This document shows positions 33,208 to 41,367 of a stretch of DNA of 51,236 bases, one piece after another (within the stretch, counting starts at the first letter, position 1; every line of letters starts with the position of its first letter). Origin of the DNA: Candidatus Jorgensenbacteria bacterium. GTDB lineage: Bacteria; Patescibacteriota; Minisyncoccia; UBA6257; GWB1-50-10. Below the pieces are notes generated by a model. It saw nothing but the letters and a program-made list of their open reading frames with translations. It had not been told where the DNA came from and searched no databases. Location of the stretch: NCBI GenBank assembly GCA_030648515.1, contig JAUSHK010000005.1, positions 226,895 through 278,130 on the forward strand, read 5' to 3'. The position numbers and the translations under genes are program-made.

Positions 33208-34085
33208 TTTTTTGATAAAACAGTATACCACGTGGCCTTATTAATTTGAAGTGTTTTTGACGTGTCATTAAGTGCTGTTTTAAGTTGGTACGATGTAAGG
33301 AGTGATTGGCTTGACATAAGGCATCGGCAGGGCTTATCGAGAATGAAACCGGCCTTTTGGCATAAATTAAGAAAGTCGGAAAATTTTTGGCCGTAGCCCT
33401 TACATTCCTCTGGTCCTCTTTGTCCGGCGTTAGTGATCTTAGCACCACCTTCTTCACTTAAGAAAAAATCCGTGATTATAAATTCCCCTCCTCGTCTAAG
33501 CGATTTGAATATCGATTTTAAAACATTTGCTTTATTTTCAAATTTAATATGATGCATAGCCATGCAACTTACGGCGTAATTAAAAATGTTCGGCTGGAAT
33601 GGCCACATTAGAGAATTAAAGTCGTATTGGACATTAATGACATTACCTGGACTTGGAACTATCTTAGTTCTCTCGGCGCCAATCTCCATAGAGGATCTGT
33701 TCTTGTTATTCCACGGACCAGATATATCACAATTAATGAAGTGTGCTATTAACCTGCTATTTTCGGCTGGAATTTGTCTGTAAATATTTAAAGTTCCGGC
33801 ACCAATATCAATGATTGTTTTATTTTTTAGTCCTAGATTATTCAGATTGGCCACTATTCTTTTTCGACCATATTCCTCTGGGGTACCCATTATTGGAAAA
33901 TCCGTAGTTGGATCTTTAAACAAAAATTTCCCTTTATAAAATTTGTTATCGAAATCATACGTTCTAACTATAAAAGGGCTTTGGGTGTCAATTGGGAACG
34001 TGGCTAAAACAAAAAGGTGCCCGTGTTTTAAAACCCTCGGTGCGTTTGGATTAATAAGGACTGTTTTTAAAATATCTTTATTCAT
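33204..34085 (-). CDS. SAM-dependent methyltransferase (class I)
   Basis: This 293-residue protein has motif I IIDIGAGTLNIYR (about 91-103), MAMHHIKFENKANVLKSIF and RRGGEFIITDFF, the order of a class I SAM methyltransferase. An N-terminal region of about 80 residues (PIDTQSPFIVRTYD) has no recognised family and may bind the substrate. It lies between a second methyltransferase and a P-loop kinase in one operon. No clear Shine-Dalgarno is present. Confidence 0.8.
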   Translation of the reverse strand: MNKDILKTVLINPNAPRVLKHGHLFVLATFPIDTQSPFIVRTYDFDNKFYKGKFLFKDPTTDFPIMGTPEEYGRKRIVANLNNLGLKNKTIIDIGAGTLNIYRQIPAENSRLIAHFINCDISGPWNNKNRSSMEIGAERTKIVPSPGNVINVQYDFNSLMWPFQPNIFNYAVSCMAMHHIKFENKANVLKSIFKSLRRGGEFIITDFFLSEEGGAKITNAGQRGPEECKGYGQKFSDFLNLCQKAGFILDKPCRCLMSSQSLLTSYQLKTALNDTSKTLQINKATWYTVLSKK

Positions 34086-34128
34086 AGAGTGTTTGAAATA
34101 ATCTTAGGTGTAGAATTAATTTCGCAGA

Positions 34129-34794
34129 CTAAAACTTTTTAAAAACCCCACGGAAAACCGACCTCAAACCAGTGCTGACTTTTCTATTGTAAGTTGTTAT
34201 TTTTTCAAATGGCAGAAACCTTGAGTTTTTAAGCAGTGAGAGAATTTTTCTTTTTGGAAGAAGAATTAAGCACAACCCTTCCTTTGTAATAAATGTGTTT
34301 GTATCAGGCCCCGTTTTCTTTAACTCCGACGCTATAATTCCCTTGTAAAAAACATTTAAGCACAAGAAACCGTCCTTTTTTAAAACCCTACTTGTTTCCT
34401 TCACTGCATTGGTAAAATGTTTCAATGAATCCGCGTTGTGATAGACCCCGTTTGCAATAATAATGTCAAAGCTGTTTGCCCTAAATGGTAATTTAAGCAT
34501 TGTTGCTTTTACTATTCTTTTTCTCATGTCTTTGTTACTTATGAGACCCCTCAATCTTTCTCTTGTTGCTTTAACCATTGAGCTGTGCAAATCACATGCC
34601 CAGGTGTCAAAGCCTGTTTTTGCTATAAACTCTGTATTTCTTCCTCCGCCACATCCTAAGTCAAGAATGTGATAATGATATGGTTTTTCAAGACTACTTA
34701 AAAATTTTTTCCAGTATGGGGATGTCTTAGCTTTAAAAAATTCTTCAACAACTTTCGGATCGTTCCAAAATTTTTGCTCTGGTGTTTTAACCAT
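34129..34794 (-). CDS. SAM-dependent methyltransferase (class I)
   Basis: This 221-residue protein has motif I HILDLGCGGGRNTEF (about 42-56), motif II-like TWACDLHSSMVKATRERL, FDIIIANGVYHNADSLKHF and ETSRVLKKDGFLCLNVF. Small-molecule class I methyltransferases of the Methyltransf_11/25 type look like this. Its start overlaps the end of the GHMP kinase gene by 8 bp, with AGGAG upstream of the ATG. Confidence 0.85.
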   Translation of the reverse strand: MVKTPEQKFWNDPKVVEEFFKAKTSPYWKKFLSSLEKPYHYHILDLGCGGGRNTEFIAKTGFDTWACDLHSSMVKATRERLRGLISNKDMRKRIVKATMLKLPFRANSFDIIIANGVYHNADSLKHFTNAVKETSRVLKKDGFLCLNVFYKGIIASELKKTGPDTNTFITKEGLCLILLPKRKILSLLKNSRFLPFEKITTYNRKVSTGLRSVFRGVFKKF

Positions 34795-35899
34795 TTTTCA
34801 TTCTCCTAACAATCTTATAGCCATCGTTATTGACTGCCCACGAATATATCTTGAGCCTTTCTGAACGGAATGCTCGCTCGCATAATTTTGGCTGTTTCGT
34901 AATTACAAATATTCCTGGACCTACCGAAGAAATTGAGAGTATTTCTGCTATGCCGTCATTTTTCAAATATTCTAATCGTTTACACAGTTTAGGAAGGTTT
35001 TTGTAAGTAAACGAACAATTTTTTATACTTCCCATCTTAAAACGATATTCGTAAATAACATCCCCAATTGCTTTTAAATCGCGCATAACCATAGCTGGAA
35101 GCATTCGATGTAAAATATTATAGGCAATTATTTTCCCGTATTTCCTCCCGGTAGCAACAAATTTATACAAGTTTTTCTTTTCTTTTCCCATTAGAATGCG
35201 CGAATCAGCATCGCGGATATCTTTCGGGATGCCAACAATGATACTATAGGTTTTGGGGACGCGCATTGTTGCTATTGGTACGCTTTCTCCCGATAATATG
35301 ATCATCCCTGCCTTGCACAGTCCCGCTGCAGCTGATCCTCCAATGCATTGGACTGGATTAAGGTGAAAATTGTCTCCGTCGATTTCTTCCCCATGGTTTT
35401 GCGCTAGATATGCAATAAGAGTTTTTTTATCTACTGGATTTCCATACACTTCATTAATCGCGCAGGCAACGGACGCCAGCAATCCACTACTGGAGCCTAA
35501 ACCACAATGTCGTAACTCTTCTGAATTCTCGACGTCCACGTTCAAACCGTCTTTAAAATGTAGGGCGCTTTTCATTAGTAATACTGCGTGCATAATTAGA
35601 GCATGCCGTTTTGATGATTTAGAAATAACTATTTCTTGATCATGCCGCACAGAGATCGAGACTCTTTTAAAGAACGGTACAGAAAATATCACTTCGCCGG
35701 GCGTGTAACGAAAATCTTTACTCATTACTATCTTACTTGGATCTATCGCCATTGCATTGAGTCTACTAGGATAGTCTAGAACCACGTATTTATATTTTAA
35801 GTAGCATCGATTTAGCTTTGTTCTAACCGGATTAAAAACACTTCCTACTTTAAATAAGGTTAGGACTTTGCTCCTTGGTGATTTATTGATTGTGTTCAT
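34787..35899 (-). CDS. GHMP kinase-family protein
   Basis: This 370-residue protein has the GHMP ATP-binding motif HCGLGSSSGLLASVA (about 131-145, Pro replaced by His-Cys), NPVQCIGGSAAAGLC and a C-terminal glycine-rich motif ISSVGPGIFVIT. The arrangement is nearest to beta-ribofuranosylaminobenzene 5'-phosphate synthase-like and other unusual GHMP proteins, so its substrate could be a sugar phosphate, isoprenoid or amino-acid derivative. It follows the racemase gene by 20 bp and overlaps the methyltransferase gene. Confidence 0.8.
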   Translation of the reverse strand: MNTINKSPRSKVLTLFKVGSVFNPVRTKLNRCYLKYKYVVLDYPSRLNAMAIDPSKIVMSKDFRYTPGEVIFSVPFFKRVSISVRHDQEIVISKSSKRHALIMHAVLLMKSALHFKDGLNVDVENSEELRHCGLGSSSGLLASVACAINEVYGNPVDKKTLIAYLAQNHGEEIDGDNFHLNPVQCIGGSAAAGLCKAGMIILSGESVPIATMRVPKTYSIIVGIPKDIRDADSRILMGKEKKNLYKFVATGRKYGKIIAYNILHRMLPAMVMRDLKAIGDVIYEYRFKMGSIKNCSFTYKNLPKLCKRLEYLKNDGIAEILSISSVGPGIFVITKQPKLCERAFRSERLKIYSWAVNNDGYKIVRRMKNG

Positions 35900-35919
35900 A
35901 ACGAAATTTCTAAAAACTC

Positions 35920-36612
35920 CTAGTTTTTAAGAATTTCTCGGGTCGTAGCATCTGCGAGTATCTCCATTGTGTCGTAGATTTTTAGTCCTGGGCACTTTAG
36001 TTTTAGTAATTGTAAATCCGTGCAAGCCAAAATAATACTGTTCACACCCTTGTTTTTAAAATCATTTATTATCTTAATTAATTTTTCCCTGTCTTTGTTA
36101 TTATATCTATTACAAACCAAGTTGTGAGTAATTTTACCTATCTTAGCTTGTTGAGAACTCTCTGGTGTAATCTGTATAATTCTATTGACTGCGAATGAAT
36201 TTTTATATAACTTTCTATTGAGTGTCATATAAGTGGAAATAATTCCTACTTTAGAAACTCTCTTTTTCTTTAAAAACTCAGTGGTTTCTTCAATAATACT
36301 AAGCACTGGAATTTTTACCGAGTTCCTAATTTTGTTAACGAAGATATGTAGAGAGTTACAAGGCATGACTAAAAAATCGGCACCAGCCTTTTCTAATCTT
36401 TTCGCTCCATCAATGAGAAAAGGGAGGCACTTTTCTTCTCCTTTACCATTAATAATTGCCTTTCTCTCAATATCATACGGGAGAGGGATGCTATAAATTA
36501 AAATTGGCGGCCTATTGAGTTTATTAAACTTTTGACACGAGAAAATCAGCTTCAGATAAAAATTTGAGGTTGTTTCCGGACCTAGGCCGCCTATTATTCC
36601 GACTGTTTTCAT
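35920..36612 (-). CDS. Aspartate/glutamate racemase-family protein
   Basis: This 230-residue protein has GIIGGLGPETTSNFY at the N-terminus and the two catalytic cysteines, Cys85 in VMPCNSLH and Cys197 in ILACTDLQLL. The family includes Asp and Glu racemases, hydantoin racemases and maleate isomerases. Length and motifs are complete. It heads the minus-strand operon of GHMP kinase, two methyltransferases and a P-loop kinase. No peptidoglycan gene is next to it, so a role in a small-molecule pathway using a D-amino acid is more likely than cell-wall D-Glu supply; this is inference. Confidence 0.88.
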   Translation of the reverse strand: MKTVGIIGGLGPETTSNFYLKLIFSCQKFNKLNRPPILIYSIPLPYDIERKAIINGKGEEKCLPFLIDGAKRLEKAGADFLVMPCNSLHIFVNKIRNSVKIPVLSIIEETTEFLKKKRVSKVGIISTYMTLNRKLYKNSFAVNRIIQITPESSQQAKIGKITHNLVCNRYNNKDREKLIKIINDFKNKGVNSIILACTDLQLLKLKCPGLKIYDTMEILADATTREILKN

Positions 36613-36684
36613 GTTTTGACTTCGCTTTATTCTAAATCTAAATTAATCTTGAGTCAAGTCTTTATTTTTCGAAATATGCCTCTC

Positions 36685-36714
36685 TTGACTATCGCTGCAT
36701 GTATGGAATATAAT
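36685..36714 (+). promoter_or_regulatory. Promoter of the GCS2-like gene leader
   Basis: TTGACT (36685-36690), an 18-bp spacer and a perfect TATAAT (36709-36714). The predicted start near 36721 gives a 230-nt 5' leader. Confidence 0.7.
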
Positions 36715-36720
36715 GGATTT

Positions 36721-36950
36721 ATCATGGTTATTGTAGTGAAAAAGCTTGCATGGTGGGCGTACAGAAATCCCTTACAATCGTAGGGCCTGGTTCTCGCGCG
36801 CTGATGCTAACCCCCACCCTACGGCGGGGTTTTTAGTTTCCGTGCCGGCGTTTCCGCATGAAAACGTGCCGAGCCGCCAGCACAGAAATTAGCTCATTTA
36901 CAATCACGTAGTTCGTGGTGCTGGAACTACATTACTAATAAGGAGGTTTT
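36721..36950 (+). ncRNA. Structured 5' leader (candidate cis-regulatory RNA) of the GCS2-like gene
   Basis: The leader contains a CCCTTAC/GTAGGG hairpin (36769-36785) and a terminator-like stem AACCCC/GGGGTT (36809-36831) followed by TTT. Further on are a GTGCCGGCG/CGCCAGCAC stem with one mismatch (36842-36850 with 36875-36883) and a perfect GTAGTTC/GAACTAC hairpin (36908-36930) just before AAGGAGG. CGTAGGG (36779-36785) is also complementary to CCCTACG (36817-36823) in the terminator loop, giving a possible switch. No known riboswitch class is recognised. No ORF is seen in this 338-bp gap. Confidence 0.5.
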
Positions 36951-37727
36951 ATGGAAGAACTGCAAAATTTTCTTACGCGGTTTAAGTTCTGTCCTGAGGG
37001 AGAAATGTTAGTCGGCATTGAGCGTGAAGCGTTTCTCGTTCGGAGCGGCTCTATTGTGCCTATCGCTCGGGAAGTACTCGAAATGCTCGGAATGAATGGC
37101 CGATATGGCTACGAACTCTCAGCGTGCCAGTTGGAAGATCGCGTGGGACCAATTGATATCGCGCATCTTCTTGAAAAACTTTGCGCTAACGAAGTAGAGA
37201 TTGCACGCGCTGAACAATCGCTTAAGTTTCAACGGTTTGTTTGTGAAGTAGCTCCTGATGATATGCCTTTGGATGTTTACCCTGATCCGACAGGGAGGTA
37301 TCAGGAAATCACTAAAACTATGCCGCGCGAGATATTACTTGCAGCGTGCCAAGTGATCGGCACCCATGTTCATATTGGCATGCCTGATACCATCACGGCA
37401 TTGTTGGTCTACAACAATGTAATCAGCCATTGGGAAGAATTGTGTCGAATGGGAGATGGTTCGTGTGGACGTCGCCTTGAAATTTATAAGAAAATGGCGC
37501 CGGATTTTGTGCCTCCACATTATCCCAGTTGGGAACATTTCTATCGCGAGGCAGTGGAAAAGGGCTTTGAGACAGATCCGCGTAAGTGCTGGCATCTCAT
37601 CCGTTTGTCGGTTCATGGCACTATTGAGTTCCGTATGTTTGGGACTACCTGCGAACTTGAGCGTATCGTTACGTGGGCAAAACGATGTCATGAATTGTGC
37701 CGTGTTGCGCGCGAAACCACGCGCTAG
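36951..37727 (+). CDS. Short GCS2-like carboxylate-amine ligase
   Basis: This 258-residue protein has motifs of the glutamate-cysteine ligase family 2 (YbdK-like) fold: VGIEREAFLV (metal-binding Glu), YELSACQLEDRVGP, CQVIGTHVHIGMPD and HGTIEFRMFGTTCEL. It is about 100 residues shorter than usual GCS2 proteins and lacks part of the C-terminal region. The family joins an amino group to a gamma-carboxyl with ATP. The substrate is unknown. AAGGAGG sits just upstream, and a very strong terminator separates it from the AstE-like gene. Confidence 0.8.
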   Translation: MEELQNFLTRFKFCPEGEMLVGIEREAFLVRSGSIVPIAREVLEMLGMNGRYGYELSACQLEDRVGPIDIAHLLEKLCANEVEIARAEQSLKFQRFVCEVAPDDMPLDVYPDPTGRYQEITKTMPREILLAACQVIGTHVHIGMPDTITALLVYNNVISHWEELCRMGDGSCGRRLEIYKKMAPDFVPPHYPSWEHFYREAVEKGFETDPRKCWHLIRLSVHGTIEFRMFGTTCELERIVTWAKRCHELCRVARETTR

Positions 37728-37734
37728 TTATCAC

Positions 37735-37785
37735 ATCATGCAGAGAACAGGCATTTATCGCCTGTTCTCTGCATGATATATTTTT
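37735..37785 (+). terminator. Strong intrinsic terminator of the GCS2-like gene
   Basis: A perfect 18-bp stem (37735-37752 with 37760-37777) and a 7-nt loop is followed by ATATTTTT. The tail contains TATATT (37777-37782), 6 nt before the next ATG, so the next gene may start from a -10 embedded in the terminator. Confidence 0.9.
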
Positions 37786-37788
37786 ATT

Positions 37789-38565
37789 ATGAAAACAAAT
37801 CGCTCAAGCGTCGCTATTGTCGCCTGCGTTCACGGAGACGAGATAGCGGGAAAGCTGGTTATTAGAGAACTTAATAAAAATTCTTTTATCCGAGGTCGTG
37901 TCGGCTTTTTTGTTGCGCACCCGAAAGCTGTTGCTAGAAAAAAACGTTTTTTTACACAAGACCTCAATCGTAGTTTTCCTGGACGCTTACACGGATTATT
38001 AGAAGAACGACTTGCGTATGTGTTACGGGAAAAACTAAATGCCTACGATATAGTACTTGATCTTCATGCAACAAATTCTAATATTCATCGGCTTGCTATC
38101 GTAACCGGGCTTTCCACGCGCGTGCGTCGCGTACTTTGCGCGATCCCGATACAAAAAGTTGCCTTAATGCCAAAGCGGGTTTTTGGCGGTAAAGAGCTCG
38201 TGCGTTACCACCGCGCGGGAGTATCACTTGAATACGGCCCAGACAAATCAGGAAAAAATTATCGGACAATATTAAAAGACGTATATGTAATATTGAGAAA
38301 TCTTGGAGTAATTCCGGGTCCAAGAAAATGTTTTCCAAAAAAGGATTTGTATCGTGTTTTTGAAACATACGAGGTGGGTAAAGACATAACTCCCGTGCCA
38401 TCACTCCGCGACTTTCACTTAATAAAGAAGGGGCAGATTATTGGGCGACACAAAAATGGTACTACTGTGGCTTCCCGCGCCACCTTTTACCCACTTTTTG
38501 TAGGTAAGGGACGCTATCCTAAAACCCTCGCACTCATGTCTTTCAAAAAGAAATTAGTTCTTTGA
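37789..38565 (+). CDS. AstE/AspA-family zinc-dependent deacylase
   Basis: This 258-residue protein fits the succinylglutamate desuccinylase/aspartoacylase family. The zinc ligands are His15 and Glu18 in CVHGDEIAG and His93 in LDLHATNSN; DLNRSFPG binds the substrate carboxylate and Glu148 in VSLEYGPD is the likely catalytic base. The family removes acyl groups from N-acyl amino acids. It follows the GCS2-like ligase, suggesting synthesis and hydrolysis of an amino-acid conjugate, which is inference. No Shine-Dalgarno is evident; it may be leaderless. Confidence 0.85.
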   Translation: MKTNRSSVAIVACVHGDEIAGKLVIRELNKNSFIRGRVGFFVAHPKAVARKKRFFTQDLNRSFPGRLHGLLEERLAYVLREKLNAYDIVLDLHATNSNIHRLAIVTGLSTRVRRVLCAIPIQKVALMPKRVFGGKELVRYHRAGVSLEYGPDKSGKNYRTILKDVYVILRNLGVIPGPRKCFPKKDLYRVFETYEVGKDITPVPSLRDFHLIKKGQIIGRHKNGTTVASRATFYPLFVGKGRYPKTLALMSFKKKLVL

Positions 38566-38608
38566 AATGGCGTGTGTGGTGGTTGCTATACGTAAATTTG
38601 TTACCCTT

Positions 38609-38637
38609 GATAAATTGTGCGCTTCATTTAATATAAT
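38609..38637 (+). promoter_or_regulatory. Promoter of the phosphotransferase-like gene
   Basis: TATAAT at 38632-38637 is preceded by TTGATA (about 38607-38612) at a long 19-bp spacing. The leader of about 45 nt carries AGAGAGGA before the ATG. Confidence 0.45.
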
Positions 38638-38687
38638 GGAAGTTTTTATCAACTTAACATAATAAAATAAAGAAAGAGAGGAATGTT

Positions 38688-39590
38688 ATGTCACCTACTA
38701 TTGATGAAGTTTTTGGTTTTCTTTCTGGTGTCCACCGGATAGTTTGCGGAGAGAGATTGACCTTAGGTAATATTGTGGATACTGTTTTCCACGCAACAGA
38801 TGGAGAAAAAGCGTTAGTGGTAAAAATTGGACTTTCCGAACGCGCGGCCGAGGAAGTGCGATTAAATCAAAAAGGTTACGATGCGCTCAGAGGCATAGGG
38901 GCAACGCGCCTCCTCCCTGATCCGCTCTTCAGTATAGAGTATGCTGGCGTGCCTATTGTGGTTATGGAGGATTGCGGACTTGATTTTTATCACGCGGTTC
39001 AGATAGCACGTGATCCAGTGATTCTCTACTCACAATTAGTTGAAACTATGAATTCGATTTACCACGAGACTCGTTGTGTCTCTTCTGAAAACTTATATCT
39101 TAATTCTCTCCGTCTACGATTAGAGAAAGAGTATGATGTCCGTTTTCGGGATAGAGTTGATCGTGCTTTGGTTCACAAACTTCATGACTATGATTTTCGG
39201 AGATTCAAACTTCCCTTTATCTGCTTTTCCAGTTTTGATTTTACCCCAGAAGATGTGTTCGTAAGTGCGCAACGCGTAAGATATGTTGACCCACTACCTG
39301 AAGTGCTTGGTATACCGGCTGTCGACTTAGCTTGTTTTGCAGGAGTCGCACTAGATGCTTATGGTTTACCGGGAGCAAAGGAGGGTTATAAATTACTAGC
39401 CGATTTTGCCGTTCGCGAGTTACCTAAAATTCTTAGTATGAACGAGGAAGAATCTTGTCGTCTTTTTTGTCTCGGGCGTGCACTTCAGTGCGCACTTTCG
39501 GCACGTTTTCGACTGATTTCCAATCCACAGAAGGCTGGGGATCTTATCAGAAAAAGTGTGACGTTCTTGAAAGATTTTCTACTAGTGTAA
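38688..39590 (+). CDS. Aminoglycoside phosphotransferase-fold protein with altered catalytic loop
   Basis: This 300-residue protein has the N-lobe Lys46 (ALVVKIGL), hinge-like VVMEDCGLDF, a catalytic-loop equivalent SSFDFTPEDVFV (Asp184) and a DFG-like Asp201 in RYVDPLPEVLGIPAVDLACF. In APH/choline kinase-like enzymes the loop reads H-G-D; here His is replaced by Ser182 while the Asp and metal-binding residues remain. It is probably a small-molecule kinase or a degenerate one; substrate is unknown. Confidence 0.7.
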   Translation: MSPTIDEVFGFLSGVHRIVCGERLTLGNIVDTVFHATDGEKALVVKIGLSERAAEEVRLNQKGYDALRGIGATRLLPDPLFSIEYAGVPIVVMEDCGLDFYHAVQIARDPVILYSQLVETMNSIYHETRCVSSENLYLNSLRLRLEKEYDVRFRDRVDRALVHKLHDYDFRRFKLPFICFSSFDFTPEDVFVSAQRVRYVDPLPEVLGIPAVDLACFAGVALDAYGLPGAKEGYKLLADFAVRELPKILSMNEEESCRLFCLGRALQCALSARFRLISNPQKAGDLIRKSVTFLKDFLLV

Positions 39591-39638
39591 AATCACTCCA
39601 TTAACAATAAAGCTCGTGATTGCTTTATGAAAATAACA

Positions 39639-39663
39639 AGGCGCGTTTCATTGAAACGCGCCT
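39639..39663. terminator. Hairpin between convergent genes
   Basis: An 11-bp perfect stem (AGGCGCGTTTC with GAAACGCGCCT) and a 3-nt loop. The T-run is weak on both strands (minus: TTGTTATTTT). Confidence 0.6.
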
Positions 39664-39720
39664 AAGTAGTTTTAAAAGACATTGATTACGTTTTTAGTTA
39701 ATTAAACTATCTTCCAGTAA

Positions 39721-41067
39721 TCACTTTTGTTTTCTCCATTCATGGAAGAATTTATCAATATGTTCCGTCGTAACGTGCGGCATAAGTGCAAAACGGTACG
39801 CTTTTGCCATATGTCCCCTGAAAGCGCTATTCCCGTCACGCTCCTTTCGAGAGAGAGGAATTGGGAATGTACATGGAACAATACAGTAACGTATCCGTAG
39901 ATTTTCATCCAAAAGATGTTGGAAACGCACCGTTAGAATGTTCACACGGCTTGGGTATGTAATCACGCCGGGAATCTTTTGGAACCTCTCTGTGAGATAA
40001 TTCCGCACATTCATGCATTGCGCGGCCATTGAGGCATATCCTTCATAGCCGTAATGCTGAAATGTCGCCCAGCACGCTGCTGCAATTGCGCCGGAACGGG
40101 AACCGGGCACTGTATAATCCTCGTGGCCGAAAATGTACGGCGCGGCGGTTTTTGTGTATTCCAATAGTCCCTTTCGGCAGAGAAATATACCTGCCGAATA
40201 AGGAATGCCGCCTGTTTTGTGCGCGTCAAGCGATATTGAGTTCACCAGTGAATTCTGGAATGCGAAATGGCAATTTGGTTCCACGAACGGGATTACAAAT
40301 CCGCCAAACGCCGCATCTACATGTATTGTCACCGTGATGCCGAGTTCTCGCTGAAGACGCTCGAGCACTGTGTTGATGGCGCCTATTTGATCAATACTTC
40401 CAAAGTTGATAGTGCCCGCAGTGAGAAACACAGCGAACCTGCGGTATCCTTTTTGGGAATACTGCAGAATGCATTTTTCCAAGATTTCGGGGGTAAGTTC
40501 TCCTTGTTCGTTTGTAGGAAGTCTTTTGACAACACCTCGGCGCTCGTCTGTTGGTTCATCTGCGTCTCCGAGAAGTTGTCCAAATGCTTTTTCTGAGCTG
40601 TAGTGGAATAAAAAAGAATGAAGAACAACAATCCCTTTTCGTTCGGATTTTGAAACCTTCCGCTCCCGCCACAGCATATTGCGGGCAAGCCAAAGGCCGT
40701 GGTGGTTCCCATCTGTCCCACCCCCTTAGATATAGCCGTCAATATTCTTCTCCGGATCGCAAACGCCAAGCATTTCGGCAATTCCATAAATAAAATCTCT
40801 CTCCAAAATTTGAGTTCCTTCAAATCCGATTTCGGATGGAATTTCTTTTGTGTGATAACCAAGATTGTTTGGTTGTCGCTCTGCAAACTTTACATGCGCC
40901 TCAAGCGCAATTTTAGCCGGGGTGGTCCCAGGAAAACCTAGTACAGGGTGCTTGCCACCCCCGTACTGAATACAAGTTTCAAGAGCGTGTTCAAGTCTTG
41001 AGTTAATTTCTGAATGAGAGATGCCGTTTTTCGGCATCCATCGCCAGTGCCAGTTGTCATCTTTCAT
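39721..41067 (-). pseudogene. PLP-dependent group II decarboxylase interrupted by one in-frame TAA
   Basis: The first 113 codons (41067-40729) encode a decarboxylase N-terminus (GGGKHPVLGFPGTTPAKIALE, NLGYHTKEIP, ILERDFIYGIAEMLG) ending ...NIDGYI before TAA at 40726-40728. The same frame stays open for another 334 codons, continuing GGGTDGNHHGLWLARN, the conserved segment that follows DGYI in histidine/glutamate decarboxylases. It includes HVDAAFGGFVIPF and the PLP lysine in ISLDAHKTGGIPYSAGIF. The break is therefore a single nonsense codon where the family has Ser/Thr, with no frameshift. It is a fresh pseudogene, a sequencing error or a readthrough gene. AAGGAGA precedes the ATG. Confidence 0.88.
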
Positions 41068-41227
41068 GGTATTCTCCTTGTAACTAGTGAGGTGCTTGTG
41101 TTTACAATGTGTACGACGCCAGTCCTTATTATTAGCATTGAAAAGTAACTAATTACGTTCTACGCCGATACACAGACGAAGTCAATAAGCGATACCGGTT
41201 CAATATTTAGCATCACTAAATAAAAGT

Positions 41228-41365
41228 ATGAGAGCAAAAGGGCTGGATTTACCCGAACTGAAAAAGTTACTAAGAAAATGGCAGAAAAATCTTTTGTTGG
41301 AAGATTGGTTTTTATCAATAAAAATGAATATTAAAGCCCCGATGTTTAGAACGGGGCTTTTGGAT
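41228..41365 (+). pseudogene. Possible remnant of a small gene upstream of the GNAT terminator
   Basis: A short frame reads MRAKGLDLPELKKLLRKW, then LLLEDWFLSIKMN, with a KKLLRKWQK...LEDW pattern seen at the N-terminus of some phage-type proteins. It then runs into the GNAT terminator and the 3' end of the GNAT gene in antisense. It may be a truncated gene fragment; the evidence is weak. Confidence 0.2.
41333..41360. terminator. Terminator hairpin after the GNAT gene
   Basis: AAAGCCCCG (41333-41341) and CGGGGCTTT (41352-41360) form a 9-bp stem with a 10-nt loop. T-runs are short on both strands. Confidence 0.65.
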
Positions 41366-41367
41366 AG

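Noticed and set aside
40383-40886. 167-codon minus-strand frame across the broken decarboxylase
   Set aside because: It is in a different frame from the conserved decarboxylase motifs; the true frame continues past the single TAA.
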